NCBI GenBank assembly: GCA_040235415.1
Contig: JBECKR010000251.1
Span: 1-13,611 of the forward strand
From: JBECKR01 sp040235415
GTDB lineage: Bacteria > Acidobacteriota > Polarisedimenticolia > Polarisedimenticolales > Polarisedimenticolaceae
DNA length: 13,611 nt
Direction: 5' to 3'
Positions 5,757-12,621 of the stretch are shown here, piece by piece; position 1 is the first letter of the stretch; every line of letters begins with the position of its first letter. The position numbers and the translations under genes were made by a program. The notes under the pieces were generated by a model. That model saw only the letters and a list, made by a program, of their open reading frames with translations, had not been told where the DNA came from and searched no databases.

Positions 5757-7094
5757 ATGAGGCTCGCTCCGTCCCCCTTCCCGCTCCTCGTCCTGCTCGC
5801 CACCTCGGCGGCCTTCGCGGTCTCCGCGGAACCGATCCCTTACGACCGCTTCGAGTCGCCGAAGACCTGCGCCACCTGCCACGTCGATCTCGCACGGGAG
5901 CACGAGCAGGCGATGATGTCGCAGGCGTACACGCACGACTGGGACGAGATCGAGTACTTCGAGCTGGCGCTGCCGCACGCCCGCAAGGACCCGAAGGTCG
6001 CCGAGATCGAAGCCGGGTGCAACGGCTGTCACGCGCCGCTCGCGTTGCTCGCGGGGGACATCCCGCCGAAGCCGCCGTCCGCGGGGACGCGCGCCAACGA
6101 GAGCGTGTCGTGCGACCTCTGCCACACCGTGACCGGCTTCACGGGGGACGTGCCGTTCAACTTCAACTGGACGGTTTCGCCGGGCAAGACGAAGTACGGC
6201 CCGCGCGACGGCGTCGAGAGCCCGCACCACGAGTCCAAGGGGAACCCGTTCTTCCGCACCGCGGAGTTCTGCGGCACCTGCCACAACGAGAAGGACCCGT
6301 GGGGCGTGTGGGTCAAGTCGACGCACCTCGAGTGGAAGGAGGGCCCGCAGGGCCGGGGCGGAATCGTGTGCCAGGACTGCCACATGCCGCCGGCCGCGGG
6401 CCGCAGCGCCGTCATGGGCGAGACGCGGCCGGACGTCCGGCAGCACCTGTTCCACGGGGCGCACGATCCCGGGAAGCTGCGAGGCGTGGTCGAGGTCCGC
6501 ATCCACCCCGAGAGCCGCGAGGCGGAGCCCGGCGACACCGTCAAGCTGACGGCGATCGTGGTCAACGCCAAGGCCGGCCACAAGGTGCCGTCCGGCTCGG
6601 CCGAGGAGCGCGTCGTGTGGCTCGACGTCGAGGCCCGCGACGCCAAGGGCAAGACCTGGAGGCTGCCGGTCGATCGCAAGGGGTTCGCGGGCGAGGAGTA
6701 CACCGTCGCGTCGTCGAAGGCGCTCGCGTACCAGGACATCGGCGACATCAAGGGGATCGCGGAGTTCGCCGGGCTTCCGCGCGACGGCATCGTGCCGGAC
6801 GGCGATCGCATCTTCCGCATGCCGTACCTCGACCCGCAGGGCCGGATGACGATCGCGCAGTGGAACACCGCGACGCTCGGTGTCGACTATCGCCTCGCGC
6901 CGCTCGCCGCGGTCGAGGAGACCTACACCTGGACCCTGCCGGACGGGATCGCGTCCGGGCCGGTCGAGGTGGTCGCGCGCGTGTACTACTCGCGGCTCGT
7001 GTCCTCGGTGGCCGAGTACCTCGGCGTCCCGAGGGAAGAGTGGGAGCCGGTCCTGGTCAACGAGCACTCCACGACCTTCACGCTGTTGCCGTAG
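5757..7094 (+). CDS. Secreted pentaheme c-type cytochrome (cytochrome c554-like domain)
   Basis: A 445-residue exported protein. The ATG at 5757 follows GGAGG (5747-5751) by 5 nt and gives a clean signal peptide (residues 1-24, hydrophobic 'LLVLLATSAAFAVSA'). Five CxxCH heme sites follow: C38-H42, C88-H92, C119-H123, C162-H166 and C195-H199. Extra histidines such as those near 47-60 and in 'ESPHHES' could be distal ligands. The spacing resembles the cytochrome c554 / multiheme class. Residues from about 235 to the end have no heme site and look beta-rich, with the block 'VVNAKAGHKVPSG' often seen in C-terminal domains of large multiheme cytochromes. Role: periplasmic electron transfer; the redox partner is not visible. 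It stands alone between the divergent esterase and the tetR-hcr operon, and no cytochrome maturation gene is nearby. Confidence 0.9.
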   Translation: MRLAPSPFPLLVLLATSAAFAVSAEPIPYDRFESPKTCATCHVDLAREHEQAMMSQAYTHDWDEIEYFELALPHARKDPKVAEIEAGCNGCHAPLALLAGDIPPKPPSAGTRANESVSCDLCHTVTGFTGDVPFNFNWTVSPGKTKYGPRDGVESPHHESKGNPFFRTAEFCGTCHNEKDPWGVWVKSTHLEWKEGPQGRGGIVCQDCHMPPAAGRSAVMGETRPDVRQHLFHGAHDPGKLRGVVEVRIHPESREAEPGDTVKLTAIVVNAKAGHKVPSGSAEERVVWLDVEARDAKGKTWRLPVDRKGFAGEEYTVASSKALAYQDIGDIKGIAEFAGLPRDGIVPDGDRIFRMPYLDPQGRMTIAQWNTATLGVDYRLAPLAAVEETYTWTLPDGIASGPVEVVARVYYSRLVSSVAEYLGVPREEWEPVLVNEHSTTFTLLP

Positions 7095-7127
7095 GAGCGT
7101 CGTCATGCCCTCCCGTGGATTGTCCCG

Positions 7128-7272
7128 GGTGGCGCGCAGCTTGGTACGGCGACGGGACGTCCCGCGGCCGTTCCGGCATGAACCGCGGGTCGAACTCTCG
7201 CCGGGTCCGTGGACGGCTCAAATCTTTCCACGTGAATAACTAAGCTCGATCCGTACCAAGCTGCGCGCCACC
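7128..7272. repeat. 22-bp perfect inverted repeat enclosing 101 bp
   Basis: Bases 7128-7149 (GGTGGCGCGCAGC then TTGGTACGG) are the exact reverse complement of 7251-7272. The 101 bp between hold a 10-bp palindrome GGGACGTCCC (7154-7163) and a hairpin with arms CCCGCGG/CCGCGGG (7161-7167, 7183-7189). No gene was recognised inside. It could be a miniature inverted-repeat element or a REP-type intergenic element. No clear target-site duplication was seen. Confidence 0.7.
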
Positions 7273-7279
7273 GTGGGGG

Positions 7280-7308
7280 TTGACCGTCGGGCGGGATCCG
7301 GGTACAAT
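7280..7308 (+). promoter_or_regulatory. Sigma70-like promoter of the tetR-hcrCAB operon
   Basis: TTGACC (7280-7285) and TACAAT (7303-7308) are spaced exactly 17 nt, five of six bases each matching the consensus. This is the best promoter in the window. Transcription would begin about 7315, only about 13 nt before the first tetR ATG. It also rules out the upstream in-frame TTG at 7280 as a start codon. Confidence 0.7.
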
Positions 7309-7322
7309 GCCGCCCGGAATTC

Positions 7323-7354
7323 GAACGATGGTTCAAAAACCGAACATGAGTTCG
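7323..7354. promoter_or_regulatory. Paired palindromes, probable TetR operator
   Basis: GAACGATGGTTC (7323-7334) and CGAACATGAGTTCG (7341-7354) are perfect inverted repeats sharing GAAC-N4-GTTC, centred 19 bp apart. They cover the expected transcript start and the two candidate ATG codons of tetR. Position and symmetry suit autorepression by the TetR-family protein; binding is inferred. Confidence 0.5.
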
Positions 7355-7978
7355 AGCACGGGGCGCGTGCGGCGGCGCAGCGAGGCGCGGCGGCTCGAGA
7401 TCCTGCGGGCGGCGGCGAGGACGTTCCGGCGGCGAGGCTTCGCGGCCGCCGGGATGCGGGAGATCGCCGAGGAAGCCGACCTCTCCCCCGGGAACCTGTA
7501 CCACTACTTCGCGGGCAAGCACGAGATCCTGTTCTTCTGCCAGGACCGCGCCGTCGACCGCATGCTCGATGCGCTGGCGCGGGCCGAGAACACGCGGGCC
7601 GGCGCCGCCGACCGCGTGCTCGCGGTGCTCGCCGACCATGTCCGGATCATCCTCGACGAGCTCGAGGGGTCGAACGCGCACCTCGAGGTCGGTGCGCTCC
7701 CGCCCGAGCTGCGGGCCCGCATCGTCGAGAAGCGCGACCGTTACGAGCAGGCGCTTCGCCGGATCGTCGCCGACGGCGTCCGATCGGGCGAGCTCGCCCC
7801 GTGCGATTCCGAGCTCGTGACGCGGGCGATGCTCGGAGCGGTCAACTGGCCGGCGCAGTGGTTCCGTCCCGACGGCACGCGGTCGGTGGACGCGGTCGCG
7901 ACCGCCCTCGCCGAATACCTCGTGCGCGGCCTCGTCGCGCCCGTCGTGCTCTCTCCCGCAGCCGGAGGTCGATCGTGA
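7328..7978 (+). CDS. TetR/AcrR-family transcriptional regulator
   Basis: A 216-residue regulator of normal length. The basic N-terminus leads to 'RRLEILRAAARTFRRRGF' and the helix-turn-helix 'GMREIAEEADLSPGNLYHYFAGKHEIL' (about 42-68), the TetR signature. The rest is a helical ligand-binding domain without recognised specificity. Start choice is uncertain: ATG 7328 follows GGAA (7316-7319) by 8 nt, while ATG 7346 would remove six residues; both lie inside the operator-like palindromes. Its TGA overlaps the GTG start of hcrC by 4 bp (7975-7978), so regulator and enzyme genes are translated from the same message. This predicts autorepression coupled to induction of the molybdoenzyme, with an aromatic acid or its CoA thioester as a plausible but unproven effector. 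Confidence 0.9.
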   Translation: MVQKPNMSSSTGRVRRRSEARRLEILRAAARTFRRRGFAAAGMREIAEEADLSPGNLYHYFAGKHEILFFCQDRAVDRMLDALARAENTRAGAADRVLAVLADHVRIILDELEGSNAHLEVGALPPELRARIVEKRDRYEQALRRIVADGVRSGELAPCDSELVTRAMLGAVNWPAQWFRPDGTRSVDAVATALAEYLVRGLVAPVVLSPAAGGRS

Positions 7979-8493
7979 GCGACAGCCCTTCCATGGCGTC
8001 CGAACGTGCACGGGCCCGCTTCCGCGTCAACGGCGAGCCGGTCGACGCGCTGTTCGACGCCACCAAGACCCTGCTCGAAGTGCTCCGCGAGGATCTCGAC
8101 CTCCCCGGGACGAAGCACGGCTGCGAGCTCGGCGAGTGCGGCGCGTGCGCCGTGCTGGTCGACGGCGAGCCGGTGCTGTCGTGCCTCGCGCTCGCGCTCG
8201 AGTGCGAGGGCCGCGACGTCGTCACCGTCGAGGGACTCGCCGAGCGCGGCGAGCTGCACCCGCTGCAGGCGGCGTTCGCCGACCTCGGCGGCTCGCAGTG
8301 CGGCTACTGCACGCCGGGGTTCCTCGTGACCGCGGCGGCGCTGCTCGAGCGCCGGCCCGACCCGACCCGCGAGGAGATCCGCGAGGCGCTGTCCGGCAAC
8401 CTCTGCCGCTGCACCGGCTACAACCAGATCTTCGAATCGGTCGAGGAGGCCGCGCGGCTGCTGCGGGCGCGTCGCACGGAGGAGCCGGCATGA
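7975..8493 (+). CDS. hcrC: Molybdenum hydroxylase [2Fe-2S] subunit, 4-hydroxybenzoyl-CoA reductase gamma-like
   Basis: A 172-residue protein of the xanthine oxidase family small-subunit type. The plant-ferredoxin-like N-terminal domain carries Cys50, Cys55, Cys58 and Cys70 ('CELGECGACAVLVDG...C'). The C-terminal helical domain carries Cys109, Cys112, Cys144 and Cys146 ('CGYCTPGF', then 31 residues, 'CRC'). These bind two [2Fe-2S] clusters passing electrons between the FAD and molybdenum subunits. The GTG start at 7975 has GGAGG (7964-7968) 6 nt upstream; ATG 7993 is a weaker alternative. It overlaps tetR by 4 bp and the large subunit by 4 bp (ATGA, 8490-8493), showing translational coupling. 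No export signal, so cytoplasmic. The subunit itself does not tell the substrate; the hcr name rests on the beta subunit downstream. Confidence 0.88.
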   Translation: MSDSPSMASERARARFRVNGEPVDALFDATKTLLEVLREDLDLPGTKHGCELGECGACAVLVDGEPVLSCLALALECEGRDVVTVEGLAERGELHPLQAAFADLGGSQCGYCTPGFLVTAAALLERRPDPTREEIREALSGNLCRCTGYNQIFESVEEAARLLRARRTEEPA

Positions 8494-10952
8494 GCGACGG
8501 TCGGTTCGACCTCGTCGGGCGGCCCCGCCGGCGGGTCGACGGTCGCGGCAAGGTCCTCGGGGAGACCCGGTTCGCCGACGACCTGACGCTGCCGCGCATG
8601 GTGCACATGAAGCTGCTGCGATCGCCGTTGCCGCACGCCCGCATCCGGCGGATCGACGCGTCCGAAGCCGAGGCGCACCCCGGCGTGCTCCTCGTCCTGA
8701 CCGGCAAGGACGTCCCGGGCGAGTACGGCATCCTCCCCGTCAGCCAGGACGAGACCGCGCTCGCCGTCGAGCGGGTCCGGTTCGTCGGCGACCCCGTCGC
8801 GGCGGTCGTGGCGCTCGACGAGGCGACCGCGGCCGACGCGCTCGCGCTCGTCGAGGTCGACTACGAGCCGCTCGCGACGATCGCGACGCCGGAGGAAGCG
8901 CTCACGACGCCCGAGCCGAGGATCCACGCCTACGGCGAGGAGGGCAACGTCCACAAGCGCGCCGCTTTCGAGTTCGGCGACGTCGAAGAGGCGCTCGCGG
9001 GCGCCGATCTCGTCGTGGACGGCGTGTATTCCTACGAGGGGAACACGCACCTCCCGATCGAGCAGCACGCCTCGCTCGCGGCGGTCGAAAAGGACGGCCA
9101 TCTGACGCTGTGGTCCTCGACGCAGTGCCCGCACTACGTCCATCGCGCGCTGCAGAAGGTGCTCGATCTCCCGGCGGCCCACATACGGGTCGTCGCGACC
9201 CCGAACGGCGGAGGGTTCGGCGGGAAGTCCGACGTCTTCAACCACGAGATGGTCGCCGCCAAGGCCGCGATCCTCCTCGGCCGCCCGGTCAAGATCTGCC
9301 TGACGCGCGAGGAGGTGTTCTACTGCCACCGCGGCCGGCACCCCGTGAAGATGAGGATGCGGACCGGGGTCAAGAACGACGGCACCCTCGTCGGCATGAC
9401 GCTGCAGACGCTGCTCGACGGCGGCGCCTACGGCTCCTACGGCGTGGCGAGCCTGTTCTACACCGGTGCGCTCCAGACCGTGACGTACCGGGTCCCGCGC
9501 TACCGCTTCGAGGGCTGCCGGGTGTTCACGAACAAGCCGCCGTGCGGGCCGAAGCGCGGCCACGGCACGCCGCAGCCGCGGTTCGCGCAGGAGATTCAGC
9601 TCGACACGATCGCCGAGAAGCTCGGGATGGACCCCGCGGAGCTCCGGCTCAAGAACGTCGCGGAGCCGAACAGCCTGACCGCGAACTGGCTCAGGATCGG
9701 CACGATCGGGCTCGCCGAATGCATCCGGCGGGTCGTCGACGCGTCGGACTTCACGGGCAGGCATCGCAAGCTGCCGCACGGCCGCGGGGTCGGGCTCGCG
9801 TGCTCCTCTTACCTCTGCGGGGCCGGGCTCGCGATCTACTGGAACAAGATGCCGCAGTCCGGCGTGCAGCTGAAGCTCGACCGCTCGGGGCTCGTGACGG
9901 TGTTCTCAGGAGCGACCGAGATCGGCCAGGGATCGGACGACGTCCTCGTCGCGCTCGTCGCCGAGATCCTCGGGATCGAGCCGTCGGACGTGCGGGCCGT
10001 GACCGGCGACACCGACCTGACCCCGGTGGACCTCGGCTCGTACTCCAGCCGGGTGACGCTGATGATGGGCAACGCCGCGATCCAGGCCGCCGAGCGTGCG
10101 CGAGCCCTGATCGCGGAGGCCGCGGCGAAACGCCTCGACATCCCGCGGGAGCGCGTCGGGTTCGGCGGACGGCGGGTGTTCGACGTCGAGGACGCCGGCC
10201 GCGGTCTCGCGTGGCGCGAGGCCCTGGTCGCGGCGGAGGAGATGCACGGCACCCTCGGCACGGTCGGAAGCTACACGCCGCCGCGCGCCGCGGCGCGTTT
10301 CAAGGGCGGCGGCGTCGGGCCGTCCGCCGCGTACTCGTACTCGGCGGCGGTGGTCGAGGTCGAGGTCGATCCCGCGACCGGCTGGATCACGGTGCCCAAG
10401 ATCTGGATCGCGCACGACATCGGACGCGCGCTGAACCCGGTGTCGGTGCGCGGTCAGGTCGAGGGCAGCGTCTACATGGGCCTCGGCGAGGCGCTCATGG
10501 AGGAGCAGGCGTTCCGGCGCCTCCCGGCGCGGCTGTCCGGAGCGCTGGTGCACAAGTTCCCGTCGCTGCTCGAGTACAAGAGCCCCACGACGCACGACAT
10601 GCCGGACGTCGAGACCGTCCTGGTCGAGGATCCCGACCCGGCGGGGCCGTTCGGCGCCAAGGAGGTCGGCCAGGGGCCGCTTCTTCCGATCATGCCCGCG
10701 GTCTCGAACGCGGTCTACGACGCGGTCGGCGTTCGGATCCACGAGGTCCCGATCACGCCGGACAAGGTCCTGAAGGCGCTCGACGACCGCGCCCGCGGCG
10801 GACCCGGACGATACGGGCCGGACGGCTTCCCCGACGTCGAGTGGCCGGAGGCCTTGCGCGTCCCGCCGCCCTGGGAGGGCGGCGACGGGAACGCGACCAA
10901 CGACCCCGAGCGCAAACGGGCGGCGAAGCTCGAGAAGGTGAAGCGGACATGA
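8490..10952 (+). CDS. hcrA: Molybdopterin-binding subunit, 4-hydroxybenzoyl-CoA reductase alpha-like
   Basis: An 820-residue large subunit of the xanthine oxidase family. The ATG at 8490 follows GGAGGAG (8478-8484) by 5 nt. Visible motifs in order are 'FVGDPVAAVVA' (98-108), 'GGGFGGK' (240-246), 'CGPKRGHGTPQ' (352-362), 'TEIGQG' (476-481) and 'GAKEVGQGP' (722-730), where Glu725 sits at the position of the catalytic glutamate. The AYxCSFR active-site loop of aerobic CO dehydrogenase is absent. With the [2Fe-2S] and FAD/[4Fe-4S] subunits it would form a heterotrimer holding molybdopterin. In the reference pathway the enzyme removes the para-hydroxyl of 4-hydroxybenzoyl-CoA to give benzoyl-CoA. 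Odd feature: a tail of about 50 residues after the normal end (from about 768), proline/glycine-rich and then highly charged. Enzyme family is sure; substrate is inferred. Confidence 0.85.
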   Translation: MSDGRFDLVGRPRRRVDGRGKVLGETRFADDLTLPRMVHMKLLRSPLPHARIRRIDASEAEAHPGVLLVLTGKDVPGEYGILPVSQDETALAVERVRFVGDPVAAVVALDEATAADALALVEVDYEPLATIATPEEALTTPEPRIHAYGEEGNVHKRAAFEFGDVEEALAGADLVVDGVYSYEGNTHLPIEQHASLAAVEKDGHLTLWSSTQCPHYVHRALQKVLDLPAAHIRVVATPNGGGFGGKSDVFNHEMVAAKAAILLGRPVKICLTREEVFYCHRGRHPVKMRMRTGVKNDGTLVGMTLQTLLDGGAYGSYGVASLFYTGALQTVTYRVPRYRFEGCRVFTNKPPCGPKRGHGTPQPRFAQEIQLDTIAEKLGMDPAELRLKNVAEPNSLTANWLRIGTIGLAECIRRVVDASDFTGRHRKLPHGRGVGLACSSYLCGAGLAIYWNKMPQSGVQLKLDRSGLVTVFSGATEIGQGSDDVLVALVAEILGIEPSDVRAVTGDTDLTPVDLGSYSSRVTLMMGNAAIQAAERARALIAEAAAKRLDIPRERVGFGGRRVFDVEDAGRGLAWREALVAAEEMHGTLGTVGSYTPPRAAARFKGGGVGPSAAYSYSAAVVEVEVDPATGWITVPKIWIAHDIGRALNPVSVRGQVEGSVYMGLGEALMEEQAFRRLPARLSGALVHKFPSLLEYKSPTTHDMPDVETVLVEDPDPAGPFGAKEVGQGPLLPIMPAVSNAVYDAVGVRIHEVPITPDKVLKALDDRARGGPGRYGPDGFPDVEWPEALRVPPPWEGGDGNATNDPERKRAAKLEKVKRT

Positions 10953-11986
10953 TCCGACTGCCCCGGTTCTCCTATCGCGCGCCCCGCTCGGCCTCCGAGG
11001 CGGCCGCGATCCTCGCGGGCGAGGGGCCCGACGCCGCGCTCTTGGCCGGCGGGACGGATCTCCTGCCGAACATGAAGCGCCGGCAGCAGACCCCGCGCAC
11101 CGTCGTCGCGCTGCGGGGCATCTCGGCGCTGCGCGGGGTCCGGAACGGCTCGGGGCTCACGATCGGCGCCTGCTCGACGCTGACCGAGGTCGTGCGCGAC
11201 GGACGCGTGCGCCGCGAGTTCGCCGGGTTGTGGCAGGCCGCGGCACAGGTCGCGACGCCGCACCTCCGGAACATGGGCACGATCGGCGGGAACCTGTGCC
11301 TCGACACGCGGTGCACGTACTACGACCAGAGCCTCGAGTGGCGCCGCGCGATCGCGTTCTGCATGAAGAAGGACGGTACGACCTGCTGGGTCGCCCCCGG
11401 AAGTCCCCGCTGCCTCGCCGTGTCGTCGACCGACACCGCGCCCGCGCTGATCGCCCTCGGCGCCAAGGTGCGCCTCGAATCCGCCGGGGGCGACCGCCTC
11501 CTCGATGTCGCCGACCTGTACCGCAACGACGGCGTGCGCTACCTGGCCCGCCGGCCCGACGAGATCCTGACCGAGGTCCGGCTCGACCCGGCGGACGGGA
11601 TCCGCAGCACGTACTGGAAGCTCCGCCGGCGCGGGTCGTTCGACTTCCCCGTGCTCTCGGTCGCGGCCGCCGCGAGACTGGCCGCCGACGGCACCGTCGA
11701 GTCGGCCCGCATCGTTCTGGGTGCGGTCGCGTCGCGACCGCTCGTCGCCGCGGACGCCGCGCACGCGCTCCGAGGCGGGACGCTCACGGACGGAGCGATC
11801 CGGGTCGCCTCGGCCGCAGCCGCGAAACTCGCGAAACCGATGGACAACACCGACTTCACGCTGCACTGGCGCAAGCGTGTCGCGGGGGAGATCGTAGCCC
11901 TCGCGCTCCGCGAAATCCGTGGGGACGACGTCCGCCCGGACCGCCTGCGCCTCGCCCGCCACGGCCTCGATTCCGCGGGGATCTGA
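10949..11986 (+). CDS. hcrB: FAD-binding subunit with extra [4Fe-4S] loop, 4-hydroxybenzoyl-CoA reductase beta-like
   Basis: A 345-residue FAD-binding subunit. 'LLAGGTDLLP' (31-40) and 'RNMGTIGGN' (107-115) are the FAD-binding blocks of the xanthine dehydrogenase medium subunit. Directly after the second comes an insert with Cys122, Cys138, Cys146 and Cys155 ('RCTYYDQS', 'AFCMKK', 'TTCWVAP', 'PRCLAV'). Established knowledge: 4-hydroxybenzoyl-CoA reductase beta has such a loop holding a [4Fe-4S] cluster, which ordinary xanthine dehydrogenase and CO dehydrogenase lack. It lets low-potential electrons enter for a reductive reaction. All four ligands are kept here, plus Cys117. The ATG overlaps the hcrA stop by 4 bp. 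This gene is the strongest reason for the hcr naming, but relatives acting on other aryl-CoA thioesters would look alike. The operon ends here; a 6-bp hairpin spans the stop codon. Confidence 0.85.
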   Translation: MIRLPRFSYRAPRSASEAAAILAGEGPDAALLAGGTDLLPNMKRRQQTPRTVVALRGISALRGVRNGSGLTIGACSTLTEVVRDGRVRREFAGLWQAAAQVATPHLRNMGTIGGNLCLDTRCTYYDQSLEWRRAIAFCMKKDGTTCWVAPGSPRCLAVSSTDTAPALIALGAKVRLESAGGDRLLDVADLYRNDGVRYLARRPDEILTEVRLDPADGIRSTYWKLRRRGSFDFPVLSVAAAARLAADGTVESARIVLGAVASRPLVAADAAHALRGGTLTDGAIRVASAAAAKLAKPMDNTDFTLHWRKRVAGEIVALALREIRGDDVRPDRLRLARHGLDSAGI

Positions 11987-12021
11987 CCCGCGCGGCGACG
12001 AGTCGCTCCCAAAGGGTCGCG

Positions 12022-12046
12022 AATAGGGCGTCAATGCCCTATTGAC
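12022..12046. repeat. Two overlapping palindromes at the -35 region
   Basis: AATAGGGC (12022-12029) pairs with GCCCTATT (12036-12043). GTCAAT (12030-12035) pairs with ATTGAC (12041-12046). The two pairings share bases 12041-12043, and the loop of each is an arm of the other, so as RNA or cruciform they exclude each other. The right arms overlap the TTGACA at 12042-12047. Could be an operator or the end of the hcr transcript. Confidence 0.6.
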
Positions 12047-12071
12047 ACCGCCTACCCATTACCCCTAGCGT
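12042..12071 (+). promoter_or_regulatory. Putative promoter of the DUF4212-symporter operon
   Basis: A perfect TTGACA (12042-12047) is followed after 18 nt by TAGCGT (12066-12071), which keeps only T1, A2 and T6 of the -10 box. It lies over the right arms of the palindromes at 12022-12046. It would give a long leader of about 280 nt. Confidence 0.45.
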
Positions 12072-12357
12072 CCGTGGAATCTCCGACGGGGGCCGGAGAG
12101 GTTCGACGCTCGGGGCGACCCTGACCGGTCGCGGCGTCCGCGCGGGGCTGACGCGGACCCCGGGCAACCAGGCACATGCCCTCTCGCGATCGGGGACTGG
12201 GTTCCGGCCGTCCTGCGAGGCCGGTGGCGATAGATCGTTCCCGTTGACCTGGGTCGGGTCGCGGTCGTCGGGGTCCGGTGCCGGACCGGCGCACCGCGCC
12301 GCGAGAGACCGGTGGCCGTTCGCCACGTCGGACGGACGCTGGGGAGGGTGGTGCCCT

Positions 12358-12621
12358 ATGTCGGATGATTCGAGGCGAAGGTACTGGAAAGCGAACCAGG
12401 CCCTGATCGTGCTCCTGTTGGCGATCTGGGCTTTGGTGTCCTACGTCTTCGCGATCTTCCTGGCGAATCCGCTGTACGGCGCGAAGTTCGGCGCCCTGCC
12501 GATGAGCTTCTGGTGGGCTCAGCAGGGGTCGATGGTGATCTTCGTGATCCTGATCTTCGTGTACGCGTACGTCATGGACCGCCTGGATCGCAAATACAAC
12601 CTCCATGAGGACGACGAGTGA
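12358..12621 (+). CDS. DUF4212 small subunit of a sodium/solute symporter
   Basis: An 87-residue membrane protein. The ATG at 12358 has GGGGAGG (12341-12347) 10 nt upstream and gives the typical family start 'YWKANQALIVLLLAIWALVSYVFAIFLA'. Two hydrophobic segments are visible (about 15-36 and 50-73), joined by the conserved loop 'LPMSFWWAQQGS', with a charged C-terminus 'MDRLDRKYNLHEDDE' typical of the family (TIGR03647/DUF4212). It always accompanies a VC_2705-type symporter, which follows here with a 1-base TGATG overlap. It presumably assists assembly or function of the large subunit; its exact role is not established. Expression may depend on the long structured leader upstream. Confidence 0.92.
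   Translation: MSDDSRRRYWKANQALIVLLLAIWALVSYVFAIFLANPLYGAKFGALPMSFWWAQQGSMVIFVILIFVYAYVMDRLDRKYNLHEDDE

Larger units (their letters stand above)
11987..12357 (+). other. Gene-free leader before the symporter operon
   Basis: No credible gene lies in these 371 bases. Present are overlapping palindromes and a TTGACA promoter (12022-12071), then about 285 nt of probable 5' untranslated RNA with GC-rich hairpins: TCTCCG/CGGAGA (12080-12099), GTCCGCG/CGCGGAC (12136-12158), GGGCA/TGCCC (12162-12181), CCGGCC/GGCCGG (12204-12224) and GGTCCG/CGGACC (12272-12287). No known riboswitch class was recognised. The in-frame TTG at 12244 is not a likely start. Confidence 0.55.

Noticed and set aside
5673..7106. 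477-codon open frame on the minus strand
   Set aside because: Antisense shadow of the cytochrome gene, with arginine-rich low-complexity composition and no recognised motif.
7128..7149. Inverted repeat as a Rho-independent terminator of the cytochrome gene
   Set aside because: The arms are separated by 101 bp and no T run follows, so an ordinary terminator hairpin is unlikely.
6017..7243. Long open frame on + overlapping the cytochrome gene
   Set aside because: It is arginine/glycine/proline-rich with no domain, and lies over a gene with signal peptide and five heme motifs in another frame; a GC-rich shadow.
9110..10948. Open frame on + running into hcrB from far upstream
   Set aside because: The upstream part is a frame shadow of hcrA. 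The real hcrB starts at ATG 10949, with a 4-bp overlap and a family-typical N-terminus.
8490..10952. Aerobic carbon monoxide dehydrogenase large subunit (CoxL)
   Set aside because: The AYxCSFR active-site loop is absent, and the partner beta subunit has the [4Fe-4S] loop that CoxM lacks.
12130..12240. Possible cyclic-di-GMP or other known riboswitch in the leader
   Set aside because: Short resemblance such as GGGCAACC only; the conserved core and pairing pattern of known classes could not be matched.
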